Part shown: positions 8,350-18,654 of the stretch, one piece after another
Position numbering within the stretch: the stretch's first letter is position 1
How the letters are laid out: each line of letters starts with the position of its first letter
Source: Deinococcus sp. Arct2-2
GTDB taxonomy: Bacteria; Deinococcota; Deinococci; Deinococcales; Deinococcaceae
Reading direction: 5' to 3'
DNA: 53,119 nt
NCBI RefSeq assembly: GCF_004801315.1
Contig: NZ_SSNW01000035.1
Location: 1-53,119, forward strand
Notes under the pieces: generated by a model
Databases searched by the model: none
Told to the model about the DNA's origin: nothing
What the model saw: only the letters and a program-made list of their open reading frames with translations
Position numbers and translations under genes: made by a program

Positions 8350-9282
8350 GCTGGCCGCCTGCCGCCTGCCCGCGCTCTTGCCGCAGCAGCCGCGCCAAAC
8401 CCAGCCCCAGCAGCATCGCCACCAACGTCACGCCCGCCTCTAGGTACCGGCCCACCAGCACCAAGCCACCCGGCAAAAAGAAGGCTTCTACGGGGTAGGC
8501 GAGGGCAAACGTAGACCTATGTTCTGATCGCCTAAACAAGTCCGGGGCAATGCGCGTAAACGCCCAAGCAATCGCCGTGCCCACCGCCCACCAGCCCACG
8601 AAATTCTGAATCGGCGCTCCGGCCCACACGGGCGCGGGATCGTTCCAGAGCCAGTAGCGTTGAGCGGTCATCAGCGGCTCTAATCCTACGTCCCAGAGGG
8701 CCAGCAGCACGCCCGCCAGCCATGCCCGCCCCCCCGCCAGCAGCAGCCCCGCCAGCGTGAAGGCGAACCAGCCCAGCGGCACGATCAGCGGCACAGTCAG
8801 CAGCGTCGGCGCGGGCGCACTGGCATACGAATACACCCCGAACGGAAACCCAGTGCGGCTGCCCAGCACCTCTATGCCGAGGCCCACCGCGAAGGCCAGC
8901 GCCGCCATCGTTAAGGCTTTGGCCGCGTTTTCCTTCTCCTGCACGTACAGAAGCGCCGAAATAAACAGCGCCCCGGTACTCAGCAGGCCCAGCAAGGAAA
9001 AGCCAGCGGGCCACAGGGGAACGGGCACTTTGAGGAGGACGTAGAGGGCGAGGAAGGCCATCCACGGGCGAGTCTGGGCCGCCAGTTCAGCGGCGCGGGT
9101 TCGCAGTGTGGGCGCAAAGGCTGGCCCCAACTGATCGCCCGCCAGCGCCAGCACGCCCGCCAGTGGCACGCCTACCGCAATGCCCGCCCAGCCACCCACG
9201 AGTCCAGCCAGCACGGCCAGCGCCCCAGCAAAAGCCACACCCAGCGCCGCAAAAGCCAGCAGCCCGCGCCGAAGCAGCGGGG

Positions 9283-9286
<4 letters not shown>
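8342..9286 (-). CDS. cruF: Carotenoid 1',2'-hydratase CruF
   Basis: The product is a 314-residue polytopic membrane protein of the CruF/DUF422 family. Conserved features are the glycine-rich segment [18 protein letters not shown], and the tryptophan-rich NFVGWWAVG near the third quarter. CruF adds water across the 1',2' double bond of the linear end of gamma-carotene derivatives, giving the 1'-hydroxyl of deinoxanthin. There are about eight hydrophobic helices. The start overlaps the crtO stop as ATGA (9283-9286), indicating translational coupling. The first helix begins within ten residues of the start, so no shorter start is needed. Confidence 0.88.
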
Positions 9287-10845
<1,559 letters not shown>

Positions 10846-10965
10846 CTGTTGGGCGCAGTTTGGCACGGCGGGCGCGGCCAAACGGTCAGGAATCTCTCAG
10901 GCCGCGCCCGTCTGCTTGCCGGGTTAGACAGAACGCCGTGACAGTTGGCGCGGTACGCTGCCCCT

Positions 10966-11169
10966 ATGTTCGGACGCCGCGTGCCGCCCCACCTTGTGTT
11001 CCTATTTAGCCTGCTGCTGGCGCTGGCCTGTGCGGTGGCCGCCTTTTTTGCCCTGCGTGCCGAAAGCTGGGTCACAGGCGCGATTGGCCTCATTCTGGCC
11101 GTGTGGTTTGCCATAGACGCCGTGCGGGCGTATGGCTGGCAGAAGGCGAAAGAGGGGCAGAAGAAGTAG
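10966..11169 (+). CDS. Small two-helix membrane protein, 67 aa
   Basis: The protein begins MFGRRVPPHLVFLFSLLLA and has two hydrophobic helices (about residues 9-27 and 33-50) joined by a short turn, then a basic tail ending KAKEGQKK. I do not recognise a family. The start at 10966 is supported by a TACGCT box at 10954-10959 six bases upstream, which fits a leaderless transcript; an upstream ATG at 10945 would precede that box. It lies divergent from crtO and shares its intergenic region. Confidence 0.65.
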   Translation: MFGRRVPPHLVFLFSLLLALACAVAAFFALRAESWVTGAIGLILAVWFAIDAVRAYGWQKAKEGQKK

Positions 11170-11225
11170 GACTTTTTGTACGAGATTGAGCGCTAGGACT
11201 GCATTTCTTCCGCTAAGCTGGCTCA

Positions 11226-11654
11226 ATGGCAAACGTGGCGGCTCCATTCGCCCCAACCCATGAACAAGTGAGGGAAATTGCTCGCCGGGAGCGGCTTTTC
11301 CTGCTCTGCTTTTATTCCTATTCTGTCTTGCTTTTCGGCGCGGCGGTGTACTACGAGGTTGTCCAAACACCGCCACACTTGCTGATTGCCCGACTCTTTT
11401 GGGCAAGTTTTTTTATGATCCTTGTCCTTTTCTTTCGCTTACTACGGGCAGCGGGAGTCAGAGAAGCTTGGGTCATCTGTCTTATCGCCCTTTGCCTTGA
11501 GCTTGTGCTGAGAGTGCCCTTCGCTTTTACAGTGCTGATCATACTGATGCTGCTCCCCGTTCACAGACGGATTTTCAGGCCGTTAGGGATTCGGGGCGGA
11601 GTATTCGGCCATGTCGTGAAGCCGGAAGGAACACACTCCGAACGGGTGGCTTGA
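11226..11654 (+). CDS. Hypothetical membrane protein, 142 aa
   Basis: The sequence has a soluble N-terminus of about 25 residues and then three or four hydrophobic segments (around residues 26-44, 52-70, 77-110), with a charged C-terminal tail. No family is recognised. Base composition is lower in GC than in neighbouring genes (for example runs such as TTTTTTTATG inside), which hints at separate ancestry or relaxed selection. A TAAGCT box at 11214-11219 lies six bases before the ATG. The gene follows the small membrane protein by 56 bases. Confidence 0.6.
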   Translation: MANVAAPFAPTHEQVREIARRERLFLLCFYSYSVLLFGAAVYYEVVQTPPHLLIARLFWASFFMILVLFFRLLRAAGVREAWVICLIALCLELVLRVPFAFTVLIILMLLPVHRRIFRPLGIRGGVFGHVVKPEGTHSERVA

Positions 11655-11736
11655 ACGTTCTGACAGTACTCATCCCACATATGTCCTGACCCCGCTCCCG
11701 CGTCCCTGAGCGGTGCCTCCTCCTGCACCTGCCTCC

Positions 11737-12249
11737 CTATTTCAACCGCAAAGGCAGCCCGCTTGCCAGCAGATACGCTTCGGCAGAGGCGGCGGCAAAG
11801 CGTTGGTTCACGCGGCCCAGAATGTCGCGGTAGCTGCGGGCCAGCGCATTGCCCGGCACGATACCGCTGCCGACTTCGTTGGTGACGGCAATAAGCAGGC
11901 CGCCGCGCAGGGCCTCAGCGTGCAGGACGGCTTCGGCTCGCGCCACAATCGCCGCTTCATCCAGCCCCGACAGCAGCAGGTTGCTGACCCACAAACTCAG
12001 GCAATCCAGCAGTACGGCGGGCGTGGGAGCGGCTTGAAGGGCGGCCAACACGTCCAGCGGTTCTTCTACGGTGTGCCACTCGGCGGGGCGGTCTGTGCGG
12101 TGGCGGGCAATCCGGTCTTCCATTTCGGTATCGAAAGCCTGTGCGGTGGCAAGGTAAGTCACCTGATTTCCTGCCCGCTCCTGTGCCAGCCGCTCTGCAA
12201 AGCTGCTTTTGCCGCTGCGTGCGCCGCCCGTGACGAAAATGAGGGTCAT
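11737..12249 (-). CDS. cobU: Adenosylcobinamide kinase/guanylyltransferase CobU
   Basis: CobU phosphorylates adenosylcobinamide and adds GMP to give adenosylcobinamide-GDP, the substrate of CobS. The 170-residue protein has the P-loop GGARSGKS at residues 8-15, then FAERLA, the segment TYLATAQAFDTEMEDRIARHR that carries the guanylylation histidine region, and VLLDCLSLWVSNLL. All are standard for the family, and length is normal. It is the last gene of the cobalamin operon; its start overlaps the stop of the NmrA-like gene as ATGA (12246-12249). Confidence 0.92.
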   Translation of the reverse strand: MTLIFVTGGARSGKSSFAERLAQERAGNQVTYLATAQAFDTEMEDRIARHRTDRPAEWHTVEEPLDVLAALQAAPTPAVLLDCLSLWVSNLLLSGLDEAAIVARAEAVLHAEALRGGLLIAVTNEVGSGIVPGNALARSYRDILGRVNQRFAAASAEAYLLASGLPLRLK

Positions 12250-13034
12250 CGGTTAGATTCGCGCAGAAAATCTGCCCAAGTGCGCCCCCGGTAGGCCGCC
12301 TGCGGTGCCGTGAGAACGCCGCGCCCCACCGCCTGCAAAAAGGGGTGAGGCGGCATGAACGGCAGCGGCAGCAACAGCTTGCGCTGATTTCGAGCGGCCA
12401 GCCATGTCCGGGTCAGGGCGTGCAGCGTCAGCACTTCTGGCCCGGCCAAGACCGCTTCTCCGCGTGCGCCGCGCAGGGCGTGGTCGGCCAGCACAGCGGC
12501 CACATCTGCGACAGCCACTGGTTGCAGTTGCCCCGGCAGCAGCAGTACCAGCGGCCAGCGCGTCAATCCGGTCAATATTTCGGCCACAAACTCCTGAAAC
12601 TGGGTGGCCCGGAAGATCAGGTGGGGAAGGCCGCTGCTCTGCACCAGTGCTTCACCACGCACTTTGCCCGCGTAATAGCTAAAGGCGGTGGCCTGAGCCG
12701 CGCCCACAATCGACACGTACAGCACGGCAGGCGGGGTTGCGCTATCACGGCAAGCTTGCAGCAGATTGCGGGTGGCGGTCACGTCCTGCACAGGATTGCT
12801 GGGGTCGTGGGCAGCATGAATGACCGTGCCCACGCCGCGCAAAGCTCCGGCCAAGTCTGCACCCGCCACAAGATCACCCACAACGTAAGTCAGTCCTGCG
12901 GGTGGCGCGGCAGCGGGCGGACGGCGTGTCAGCACCCGCACCTCGGCCCCCTGCCACAGCAGTTCTGCCACGAGGGGGCGGCCCAATTGCCCTGTGCCGC
13001 CCGTGACCAAGAAGGGAGCTTGGATGGAAGTCAT
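12246..13034 (-). CDS. NmrA-like NAD(P)-binding protein
   Basis: This 262-residue Rossmann protein of the atypical SDR/NmrA type starts FLVTGGTGQLGRPLVAEL, with the TGGTGxLG nucleotide-binding motif at residues 11-18, and continues with VRVLTRRP, VIHAAHD and a YYAGKVRGE segment. The YxxxK spacing is present (YYAGK), so it might still be catalytic, but NmrA relatives are often sensors or act on unknown substrates. It sits between cobC and cobU with a nine-base gap upstream and a four-base overlap downstream, so it is cotranscribed with the cobalamin genes. It has no known part in cobalamin synthesis, and its role here is open. Confidence 0.8.
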   Translation of the reverse strand: MTSIQAPFLVTGGTGQLGRPLVAELLWQGAEVRVLTRRPPAAAPPAGLTYVVGDLVAGADLAGALRGVGTVIHAAHDPSNPVQDVTATRNLLQACRDSATPPAVLYVSIVGAAQATAFSYYAGKVRGEALVQSSGLPHLIFRATQFQEFVAEILTGLTRWPLVLLLPGQLQPVAVADVAAVLADHALRGARGEAVLAGPEVLTLHALTRTWLAARNQRKLLLPLPFMPPHPFLQAVGRGVLTAPQAAYRGRTWADFLRESNR

Positions 13035-13043
13035 GCTCCCAGC

Positions 13044-13670
13044 CTAACCAGCAGGAGAACTCAGATGCGAGAGCCACCAGTCCCCGCCGCCGGAATGTTC
13101 AGACGCTGTGACCCGGTGAAGAGTGCCCCTGCCCCCCGGCGCTATTTCGGCAGCTTTCAAACTTACGGTCAGGCGCAGCAAGGCCAGCAGCGGGCCAGCG
13201 TGTGTAAAAGCGATGACTGTTCCTGCGTGTGGCAGGGCGTCTAGCCACATTTGTAGGCGGGCGTGAAAGGCGCGGCCCGTTTCGCCGCCCGGTGGCCCAG
13301 AGTCCGAATCGGGGTCAGCCAACGCCTCGATCCAGTCTCGTGGGGCCGTCCCATACTGCGTCTCCAGTTCGGCCCAAGTGTGGCCTGCCATCACGCCAAA
13401 GTTGGCTTCTTGCAGGGCTGGGGCCGCTTGCGCGTGCGGAAAGCCTGCCAACTCCGCCGTTTCGCGTGCCCGCTGTGCCGGAGAAGTGAAAGCTAGTGCT
13501 GATGCCGGAAGTGTGCCCGCCAAACTTGCCGCCAGTGCCCGCCCCGTGTCCGACAAGGGCGCGTCTTCTCCGGCTTTTGGATACCGCCGCTGAACATTGG
13601 GCAGCGTGGGCGCGTGCCGGATCAGGTGCAGCGTGAGTGGGGGTGCATCTAGACTCAAGCCTTCCCCCAT
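13044..13670 (-). CDS. cobC: Histidine phosphatase, probable CobC
   Basis: The product of 208 residues belongs to the phosphoglycerate-mutase-like histidine phosphatases. It has the catalytic LIRHAPT motif near residue 16, [13 protein letters not shown], a GE pair (GGETGRAF) and FTHAGPL, which carries the second active-site histidine. Placed between cobS and the other cobalamin genes, it is most likely alpha-ribazole-5'-phosphate phosphatase. The start at 13670 overlaps the end of cobS by 16 bases. A longer frame reaches to 14003, but that part is glycine-rich antiframe sequence of cobS and is not real. The substrate is inferred from the operon. Confidence 0.85.
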   Translation of the reverse strand: MGEGLSLDAPPLTLHLIRHAPTLPNVQRRYPKAGEDAPLSDTGRALAASLAGTLPASALAFTSPAQRARETAELAGFPHAQAAPALQEANFGVMAGHTWAELETQYGTAPRDWIEALADPDSDSGPPGGETGRAFHARLQMWLDALPHAGTVIAFTHAGPLLALLRLTVSLKAAEIAPGGRGTLHRVTASEHSGGGDWWLSHLSSPAG

Positions 13671-14386
13671 GCAAACGCCCCCAACGCCACCAATTCGGCC
13701 ACCACCACCACGAGGCCGTAAATATCGCCGCTGATGCCCCCGCCCAAGCGCCCCGCCGCGAACCGGGCCACCAGCAGCGCCGCGATCAGGGCTGCAAGGA
13801 AGGCCACGCCCGCCCCCGGCAGCAGCAGCGCGGGCACAGCCAGCAGCAGGGCCAGCCCCCAGCGCCCCTCGCGTGAGCGTGCGCCCAAAGATTCTTGCCG
13901 CGCCGCCGGAAACAGGTTCATGGGGGCCAGCAGCACCAACCGTGCCGCCACCGCTGCCACCACCGCCGCGTATGCCGGAATATCTGATGCCAGCAGGCTC
14001 CACAGCATCAGCAGGCTCAGGGCACCAGTCGCCAGTCCAAATGCGCCCACATGCACGTCATGAATGATTTCTAGGCGGCGCTCCGGGCTTTTCATGGCAA
14101 ACAGGGCGTCGGCGCTGTCCACAAGGCCGTCAAAGTGCAGCATTCCGGTCACCAGCAGCCACGCGCCCACCGCCAACGCTGCCCGCACGCCGTCTGGCAG
14201 GGGCAGCGGCAACCACAGCGTCAGCGCCACCGCGCCGCCCACCGCGTACCCGGCCAGCGGATAGTAGGCACTGGCCCGCGCAAAATCGCCGTCTTCCACC
14301 TTCTGTACATGCGGCAGCGGCAGCGTGGTCAGGAAGGTCAGGGCCAAGTGTGCCGCGCTAATTTGTTGGCCGATCTTCCTTCTCAA
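13655..14386 (-). CDS. cobS: Adenosylcobinamide-GDP ribazoletransferase CobS
   Basis: CobS is the membrane enzyme that joins adenosylcobinamide-GDP to alpha-ribazole in the last step of cobalamin assembly. The 243-residue protein has the signature [15 protein letters not shown] (about residues 82-96), several hydrophobic helices, and the late GGISGDIYG motif. The start is TTG at 14386; it overlaps the stop of the upstream regulator as TTGA, and the family's usual N-terminus ([11 protein letters not shown]) begins about 15 residues in. No better start is available without losing that segment. Confidence 0.9.
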   Translation of the reverse strand: MRRKIGQQISAAHLALTFLTTLPLPHVQKVEDGDFARASAYYPLAGYAVGGAVALTLWLPLPLPDGVRAALAVGAWLLVTGMLHFDGLVDSADALFAMKSPERRLEIIHDVHVGAFGLATGALSLLMLWSLLASDIPAYAAVVAAVAARLVLLAPMNLFPAARQESLGARSREGRWGLALLLAVPALLLPGAGVAFLAALIAALLVARFAAGRLGGGISGDIYGLVVVVAELVALGAFAWGKA

Positions 14387-15141
14387 CCGCCTGTGTTCCC
14401 GATAGGGCTGTTCCCAGCATGGCTGTGTTCAACATGACTGTTCCCAGCATGAACGTGAACCTGCGCCGCCACCGCGAGGGCCAGTGTGAGGGCGTGGTCT
14501 GCCACTTGATGGATGTCCGGCGTGCCGATGTCCACCGTCAGCGTTCCCAGTGCCGCGTCTACCACCCGCACCCGCAAGGCCACGCCGGGGGTCAGGCCCG
14601 CCGCCACCAGCGCCCGCAACTGCTCGGCGTCGCCGTCTGGCACGCGGGCCACCACGCCGCTGTCACCCACCGCCAACTGAGACAGCCGCCGCTCGGCGCG
14701 AGCAGGCACTTTGCCCGCCAGCGTAGGAATCGGGTCGCCGTGCGGGTCGTGCGTGGGGTCGCCCAGCCACGCGGCAATGCGGGCCTCCAGCCGCTCACTC
14801 AGGGCGTGTTCCAGCCGCTCGGCTTCCTCGTGTACTTCGTCTAGCGGCACGCCCAACGCCCGGTGTAGGAACAGTTCCAGCAGGCGGTGATGCCGCAGCA
14901 CCTCTAGCGCCACCCGCTCGCCCTCGGCAGTCAGGCGTGCGCCCTGATACGGCGCGTGAGACACGAGTCCCTGCTCGCTGAGCTTACGGAGCATTCCAGT
15001 CACGCTGGCTGGGGCCACGCCGAGTGCGTCGGCCAACGCCTGCGTACTGACTTTGCCGCCGCCTTTTTGCCCACTCAGGCCAAGGGCGTACAGCTGTTTG
15101 ACGTAATCCTCGGCAGAGGGTGAAAGCGTGCGGGCGGTCAT
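14383..15141 (-). CDS. DtxR/MntR-family metal regulator with His-rich tail
   Basis: This 252-residue regulator starts with [14 protein letters not shown], then a winged helix-turn-helix ([24 protein letters not shown]), the metal-binding and dimer helix region ([17 protein letters not shown], then [19 protein letters not shown]) and a FeoA/SH3-like C-terminal domain. Family members sense Mn(II) or Fe(II) and repress uptake genes. The last 30 residues are unusual: [18 protein letters not shown] contains five histidines and could bind metal. The gene leads the cobalamin operon and is coupled to cobS by a TTGA overlap. A TACCAT box (15148-15153) lies six bases before the ATG, so the transcript is probably leaderless. 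Confidence 0.87.
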   Translation of the reverse strand: MTARTLSPSAEDYVKQLYALGLSGQKGGGKVSTQALADALGVAPASVTGMLRKLSEQGLVSHAPYQGARLTAEGERVALEVLRHHRLLELFLHRALGVPLDEVHEEAERLEHALSERLEARIAAWLGDPTHDPHGDPIPTLAGKVPARAERRLSQLAVGDSGVVARVPDGDAEQLRALVAAGLTPGVALRVRVVDAALGTLTVDIGTPDIHQVADHALTLALAVAAQVHVHAGNSHVEHSHAGNSPIGNTGG

Positions 15142-15185
15142 GCCCCTATGGTAACGGGGGAAGGGAAGATTTGAGTCGCGGGTGA

Positions 15186-15295
15186 ACCCCCCAGTCTGCT
15201 TTCGCAGCCAGCCCCCCTTAAAGGGGAGCGCAAGAGCTTTTGTCCCCACCTCTAAGGGGGGGCGTTGCGGAGCAACGGGGGGGTTTACCTTCCAC
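15186..15295. repeat. Intergenic repeat R2, copy 1
   Basis: A repeat of about 110 bases begins CCCCCCAGTCTGCTTTC, has a CCCCCTTAAAGGGG palindrome, then CCTCTAAGGGGGGGCGTTGC and AGCAACGGGGGGGTT. It fills most of the space between the divergent regulator and sigma-factor genes. Copies lie at 18536-18622 (partial) and 28916-29029. Confidence 0.85.
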
Positions 15296-15342
15296 GTCAG
15301 CCTACGGAACTTTTCCCCCGCCTCCCGCCTCTAACCTATGAG

Positions 15343-15915
15343 GTGACTTTGAATGACTCTCCCGATCTCCAACATTTGCCCGATGAGGCGCTGGTGCAGG
15401 CCTTCCGGCAGTCGGGGCCGCACAGCGAGGGGGCGTTCGAGGTGCTAGTTGAGCGCCACGCGCCGCGTATTCACCGCCTTGCCGCCAGCATGGTTGGCCC
15501 CGGCGCGGCAGACGACGTGGTGCAGGACGTGTTTATCGCGGTTCACGGCGGCCTGAAGACCTTCCGGGCAGAAGCCGCCTTCTCTACTTGGCTGCACCGC
15601 ATTGCCCTGAATACCTGCACGCGGGCGCTGAAGGCCCGCCAGAATGTGCCGTTTGAACAGGTGCCGGAACCCGCCGCGCCACACAATTTGGCGTTGTCGG
15701 GAGAAAATACAGACCTCCGCGAACGCCTCGCTCGGGCCATGCACACGCTGCCGCCCGATCAGCGCGAGGCGTTGGCCCTGCGTGAACTGTCGGGGCTGGA
15801 GTATGCCGAAATTGCCGAAATTACGGGCGCGGAACTGGGCACCGTGAAAAGCCGAATCAACCGGGCGCGGGCCGCGTTGCGCGTGCTGCTGACCAAAACA
15901 GGAGTGACCCCATGA
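15343..15915 (+). CDS. ECF-type RNA polymerase sigma factor
   Basis: The protein has sigma region 2 ([21 protein letters not shown], then [20 protein letters not shown] and [17 protein letters not shown]) and region 4.2 ([27 protein letters not shown], then [15 protein letters not shown]). Region 3 is absent, as in extracytoplasmic-function sigma factors. GTG at 15343 is the chosen start because a TAACCT box ends five bases before it and region 2 follows soon after; the frame extends upstream into repeat R2, which is not coding. It is followed by an anti-sigma gene, overlapping as ATGA. Such genes usually drive their own promoter in answer to envelope stress. Confidence 0.88.
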   Translation: MTLNDSPDLQHLPDEALVQAFRQSGPHSEGAFEVLVERHAPRIHRLAASMVGPGAADDVVQDVFIAVHGGLKTFRAEAAFSTWLHRIALNTCTRALKARQNVPFEQVPEPAAPHNLALSGENTDLRERLARAMHTLPPDQREALALRELSGLEYAEIAEITGAELGTVKSRINRARAALRVLLTKTGVTP

Positions 15916-16262
15916 GTCAGTTTGAGCCGGACATGATTGGGCCAGAGAGGAATGCCAGCGACGCCGAACTGGACGCGCTGTTCGCGGCAGCCAGAGCGCC
16001 GAACGAGACCGATGCGGGGGCGGCAGAGCGGTTTTTGGCAGGCCACCGCGCAAGGCTGGCGCAGACTCAGGCAACGCAGGTTCAGGCGATTGCTGCGCCC
16101 GCTCCCCGCCCGCTATGGGTCAACCGCACGCTTGTCACTGCCCTCGCTTCTGCCGCCGTCATTGCAGGCATCAGTGTGCTGCGGCCCACCCTGATGCCTG
16201 CGGATTTGCCCGCCAGTGCCGCCTACGCGGTCTATCAGGATGCGTTGGGAGAAGGCTGGTGA
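15912..16262 (+). CDS. Anti-sigma factor, single membrane span
   Basis: The 116-residue protein has a charged cytoplasmic N-terminus (about 65 residues, rich in Ala/Arg/Glu), one membrane helix (about residues 76-91, [18 protein letters not shown]) and a short exterior tail. This is the architecture of RseA-like anti-sigma factors, although no zinc-binding HxxxCxxC motif is present. Its position directly after the ECF sigma gene, with a four-base overlap, is the main reason for the call. It overlaps the next gene as GTGA at 16259-16262. Confidence 0.72.
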   Translation: MSQFEPDMIGPERNASDAELDALFAAARAPNETDAGAAERFLAGHRARLAQTQATQVQAIAAPAPRPLWVNRTLVTALASAAVIAGISVLRPTLMPADLPASAAYAVYQDALGEGW

Positions 16263-17044
16263 GGCGAGTGCTGTTGCTGGGGCTGTTGTTTGTAGGAACC
16301 GCCCAGGCCACCGATGCCGACGACCTCGCCGCCGCCCTCAAAAAAGCCCGCCAGTGGACGGCACGTGGGCAAGTGGAAGTCAGTGTATTTTTTCCGCCCC
16401 GCACCACGCCCACGCGCACCACCAACGCCCTGCCCGCCGTCCCGTTTCGGCCCGCGTTGTTGGCCCGCAATTTCACGGTCACGCGGGGAGACTCGGAGGC
16501 GGTGGCAGGCCGCCCCAGCACCCGCTTTGACCTGACGCCCAAGCAGGGCGCGGCGGCCCGCTGGAGCCTGTGGATAGACCGGGAATGGAATGTGCCGCTG
16601 GCCTTCGAGGAACGCATGCCAGACGGCACCTTGGCCCGCCGCGCCGCCTTCCTGAAGGTGAATGGAGCGTTGGCCCGCGTGCCTGTGCAAGCTGTCCCGC
16701 CCGTTGTTGGCCTCAGCGCCGTTCTGAAAGCCGCCTTGCCGGGGTTGCGCTTGCCCGCTGGCTTTACGCCCGTCGCCGCCAAAGCCCGCGCCGAGGGGCA
16801 GGGCGGCACCGAAATCACCTTGTCGGACGGCGTGAACGTGCTGGCCCTGATCGTGGCCCCGCGCAACGTGCGCCCTGCGGTGGGGGTGGCTTCTGTGCGG
16901 GTGGCCGGCAGCGGGGGCGTGCGCTTTGTGTGGCTGGTAGGCAACCTGCCCGATGCGGCCCTGAAAACGGCATTGGCGAACGTGCGGCAGGTGGATGAGG
17001 CGGGACTGGGAACTTTTGCCGCTCCGGTTGATGCGGGGAGATAG
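16259..17044 (+). CDS. Exported RseB/MucB-like regulator
   Basis: The 261-residue protein has an N-terminal signal peptide ([17 protein letters not shown], cleaved near residue 17). It then has a domain with the beta-rich pattern of RseB/MucB: residues 90-130 ([39 protein letters not shown]) resemble the lipoprotein-carrier-like fold that reads out membrane state. The C-terminal half has [17 protein letters not shown] segments found in the second RseB domain. In sigma-E systems RseB binds the anti-sigma factor outside the membrane and protects it. Starting at GTG 16259 gives coupling to the anti-sigma gene; a longer frame from 16115 would bury it. The match is by pattern and context. Confidence 0.68.
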   Translation: MRRVLLLGLLFVGTAQATDADDLAAALKKARQWTARGQVEVSVFFPPRTTPTRTTNALPAVPFRPALLARNFTVTRGDSEAVAGRPSTRFDLTPKQGAAARWSLWIDREWNVPLAFEERMPDGTLARRAAFLKVNGALARVPVQAVPPVVGLSAVLKAALPGLRLPAGFTPVAAKARAEGQGGTEITLSDGVNVLALIVAPRNVRPAVGVASVRVAGSGGVRFVWLVGNLPDAALKTALANVRQVDEAGLGTFAAPVDAGR

Positions 17045-17055
17045 GGACTTGGTTT

Positions 17056-17122
17056 AGCTCCTCACCCTTGAGGGGGGAGGTTGGGAGGGGGTGAGTGAGC
17101 AACGCGATTGCCCTTCCCCCCA
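17056..17122. repeat. Intergenic repeat R3, copy 2
   Basis: Same layout as at 370-466: CTCCTCACCCTTGAGGGGGG, GGTTGGGAGGGGGTGAGTGAG and CAACGCGATTGCCCTT. The rest of the 200-base gap up to the next gene is C-rich and holds a single R1-like CCCACGTTCCACGATC at about 17197-17212. Confidence 0.65.
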
Positions 17123-17244
17123 CCCCCGGAACTTTTCCCCCACCTCCCCACTCCAACACATAAGAACCCCAGATTCACTGCCCGCCCCGCCTTTCCCACG
17201 TTCCACGATCTCCTTCCCCCTCCCCGCCCTTCAGGAGCGCCCCC

Positions 17245-18510
17245 ATGACCCTCACCCCCTATTCCCGCCCGCTGACCGCCGAAGACGCCGCGCATCTGCT
17301 GAGGCGCACTTCGTTCGGGGCCACCGACGCCCAAATTCGCGTACTGGTGGGAAGCGACGCCCGCACAGTCGCTCGCACCCTGCTCAGCTTTGATGACGCG
17401 GTGGCCCCCAACAATCCCTTCGACCCGGCGCAGGCGGCCGCTCCGGGTGCGGGCCTGCAACTGATTCGCGCCCGCTGGCTCTTTGAGATGCTGTACGGCC
17501 CTCACCCTCTGCGCGAACGCCTGACGCTGCTGTGGAGCAACCATTTTGTGGTGGGCACCGACAAGGTGAAAAACGTGCCTGCGCTGACCGAATACCTCTC
17601 GGTGCTGCGGAAGCACGCGGCCACGCCCAGTTTCTCGGCCTTCGCGCTAGACGTGGCCCGCACGCCCGCCATGCTGCGTTACCTCGACAACGACCAGAAC
17701 CGCAATGGCAAGCCCAACGAGAATTTCAGCCGTGAGTTGTTGGAACTGTTTACGACGGGTATCGGCAACTACACCGAGGACGACGTGAAGGAAGGGGCGC
17801 GGGCGCTGAGCGGCTGGACATTCACTGGCGGGCGCGGCAACCAGAAGTATTTGGAAGCGTCCAAATTCGTGTTCAACCCCAAGCAGCACGACAACGGGCG
17901 CAAGACCTACTTGGGCAAAACGGGCAACCTGACGGGCGAAGACGTGCTGGCGCTGGCGGCGGGGCATCCGGCCACCGCCGTATTCGTGGCCCGCAAGCTG
18001 CACCGCGCCTTTGTAGCCGACGCACCCGCAGAAGCCGCCGTAAAAGGCAGCGCCGAAACCTTTGCCCGCACGGGCGGCAACATTCGCGCCGTACTGGAAG
18101 AACTGCTGTCCAGTGAGGCTTTTTATGCCAGCCGCGCCGCCGTGATTCGTGGCCCGGTGGACTTTATTGCCGCTGCCGTGCGGAGTTTTGGCAGCCCCAA
18201 GATGGAACCCAAGCAACTGCTGAATCTGGTGCAAACCGCTGGAAGAATGGGTCAACTGCTGCTACAACCCGACACCGTGAAGGGCTGGGACGGGGGCCGC
18301 GAATGGATCAACGACACCACCCTGCTGGGGCGCATGCAACTGGCCGCCGCCCTCAGCCTCGGCGCAAACGCCCCCACGCTGGATACGCCGCCTACGCCGC
18401 TGGCCCTGCTGGGCACGGAGCGGGCAGCAACGGCGGCGGCTTTAAACGGCCTGAGCGCCAAGCAGCGAACTTATTTGATGCTGATCAGCCCGGAATTTCA
18501 GCTCGCTTAA
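17245..18510 (+). CDS. DUF1800 family protein
   Basis: This 421-residue protein matches the DUF1800 family: it opens with [13 protein letters not shown], then has [45 protein letters not shown] and ARALSGWTF, all signature stretches. No clear signal peptide is visible from this start. The biochemical function is unknown. DUF1800 genes are nearly always followed by a DUF1501 gene, as here, and the pair is thought to act on secreted or cell-surface material. The start at 17245 is preceded by CAGGAGCGCCCCC, with AGGAG at good spacing. Confidence 0.88.
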   Translation: MTLTPYSRPLTAEDAAHLLRRTSFGATDAQIRVLVGSDARTVARTLLSFDDAVAPNNPFDPAQAAAPGAGLQLIRARWLFEMLYGPHPLRERLTLLWSNHFVVGTDKVKNVPALTEYLSVLRKHAATPSFSAFALDVARTPAMLRYLDNDQNRNGKPNENFSRELLELFTTGIGNYTEDDVKEGARALSGWTFTGGRGNQKYLEASKFVFNPKQHDNGRKTYLGKTGNLTGEDVLALAAGHPATAVFVARKLHRAFVADAPAEAAVKGSAETFARTGGNIRAVLEELLSSEAFYASRAAVIRGPVDFIAAAVRSFGSPKMEPKQLLNLVQTAGRMGQLLLQPDTVKGWDGGREWINDTTLLGRMQLAAALSLGANAPTLDTPPTPLALLGTERAATAAALNGLSAKQRTYLMLISPEFQLA

Positions 18511-18535
18511 CAGCTAACCCCTCCGTCCCTACGGG

Positions 18536-18622
18536 CCACCTCCCCTCAAGGGGAGGGCAAAAGCTCTTAGATCCCCACCTCTAAGGGGGGGCGTTGCAAA
18601 GCAACGGGGGGGTTCACCTTCC
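18536..18622. repeat. Intergenic repeat R2, copy 2 (partial)
   Basis: It contains CCTCCCCTCAAGGGGAGGG, then CCTCTAAGGGGGGGCGTTGC, AGCAACGGGGGGGTTCACC. The 5' third differs from copies 1 and 3. It lies between the DUF1800 and DUF1501 genes; inverted arms could make it act as a transcription attenuator there. Confidence 0.75.
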
Positions 18623-18654
18623 ACCGCCAAACTCACCACATCCGAGGTTCCCCC

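Noticed and set aside
12345..13244. 299-codon open frame across the NmrA-like gene and cobC
   Set aside because: Opposite to two recognisable genes, rich in Gln/His as is usual for such shadows.
13671..14003. N-terminal extension of CobC
   Set aside because: Glycine-rich reading of cobS in another frame; the phosphatase fold begins just after 13670.
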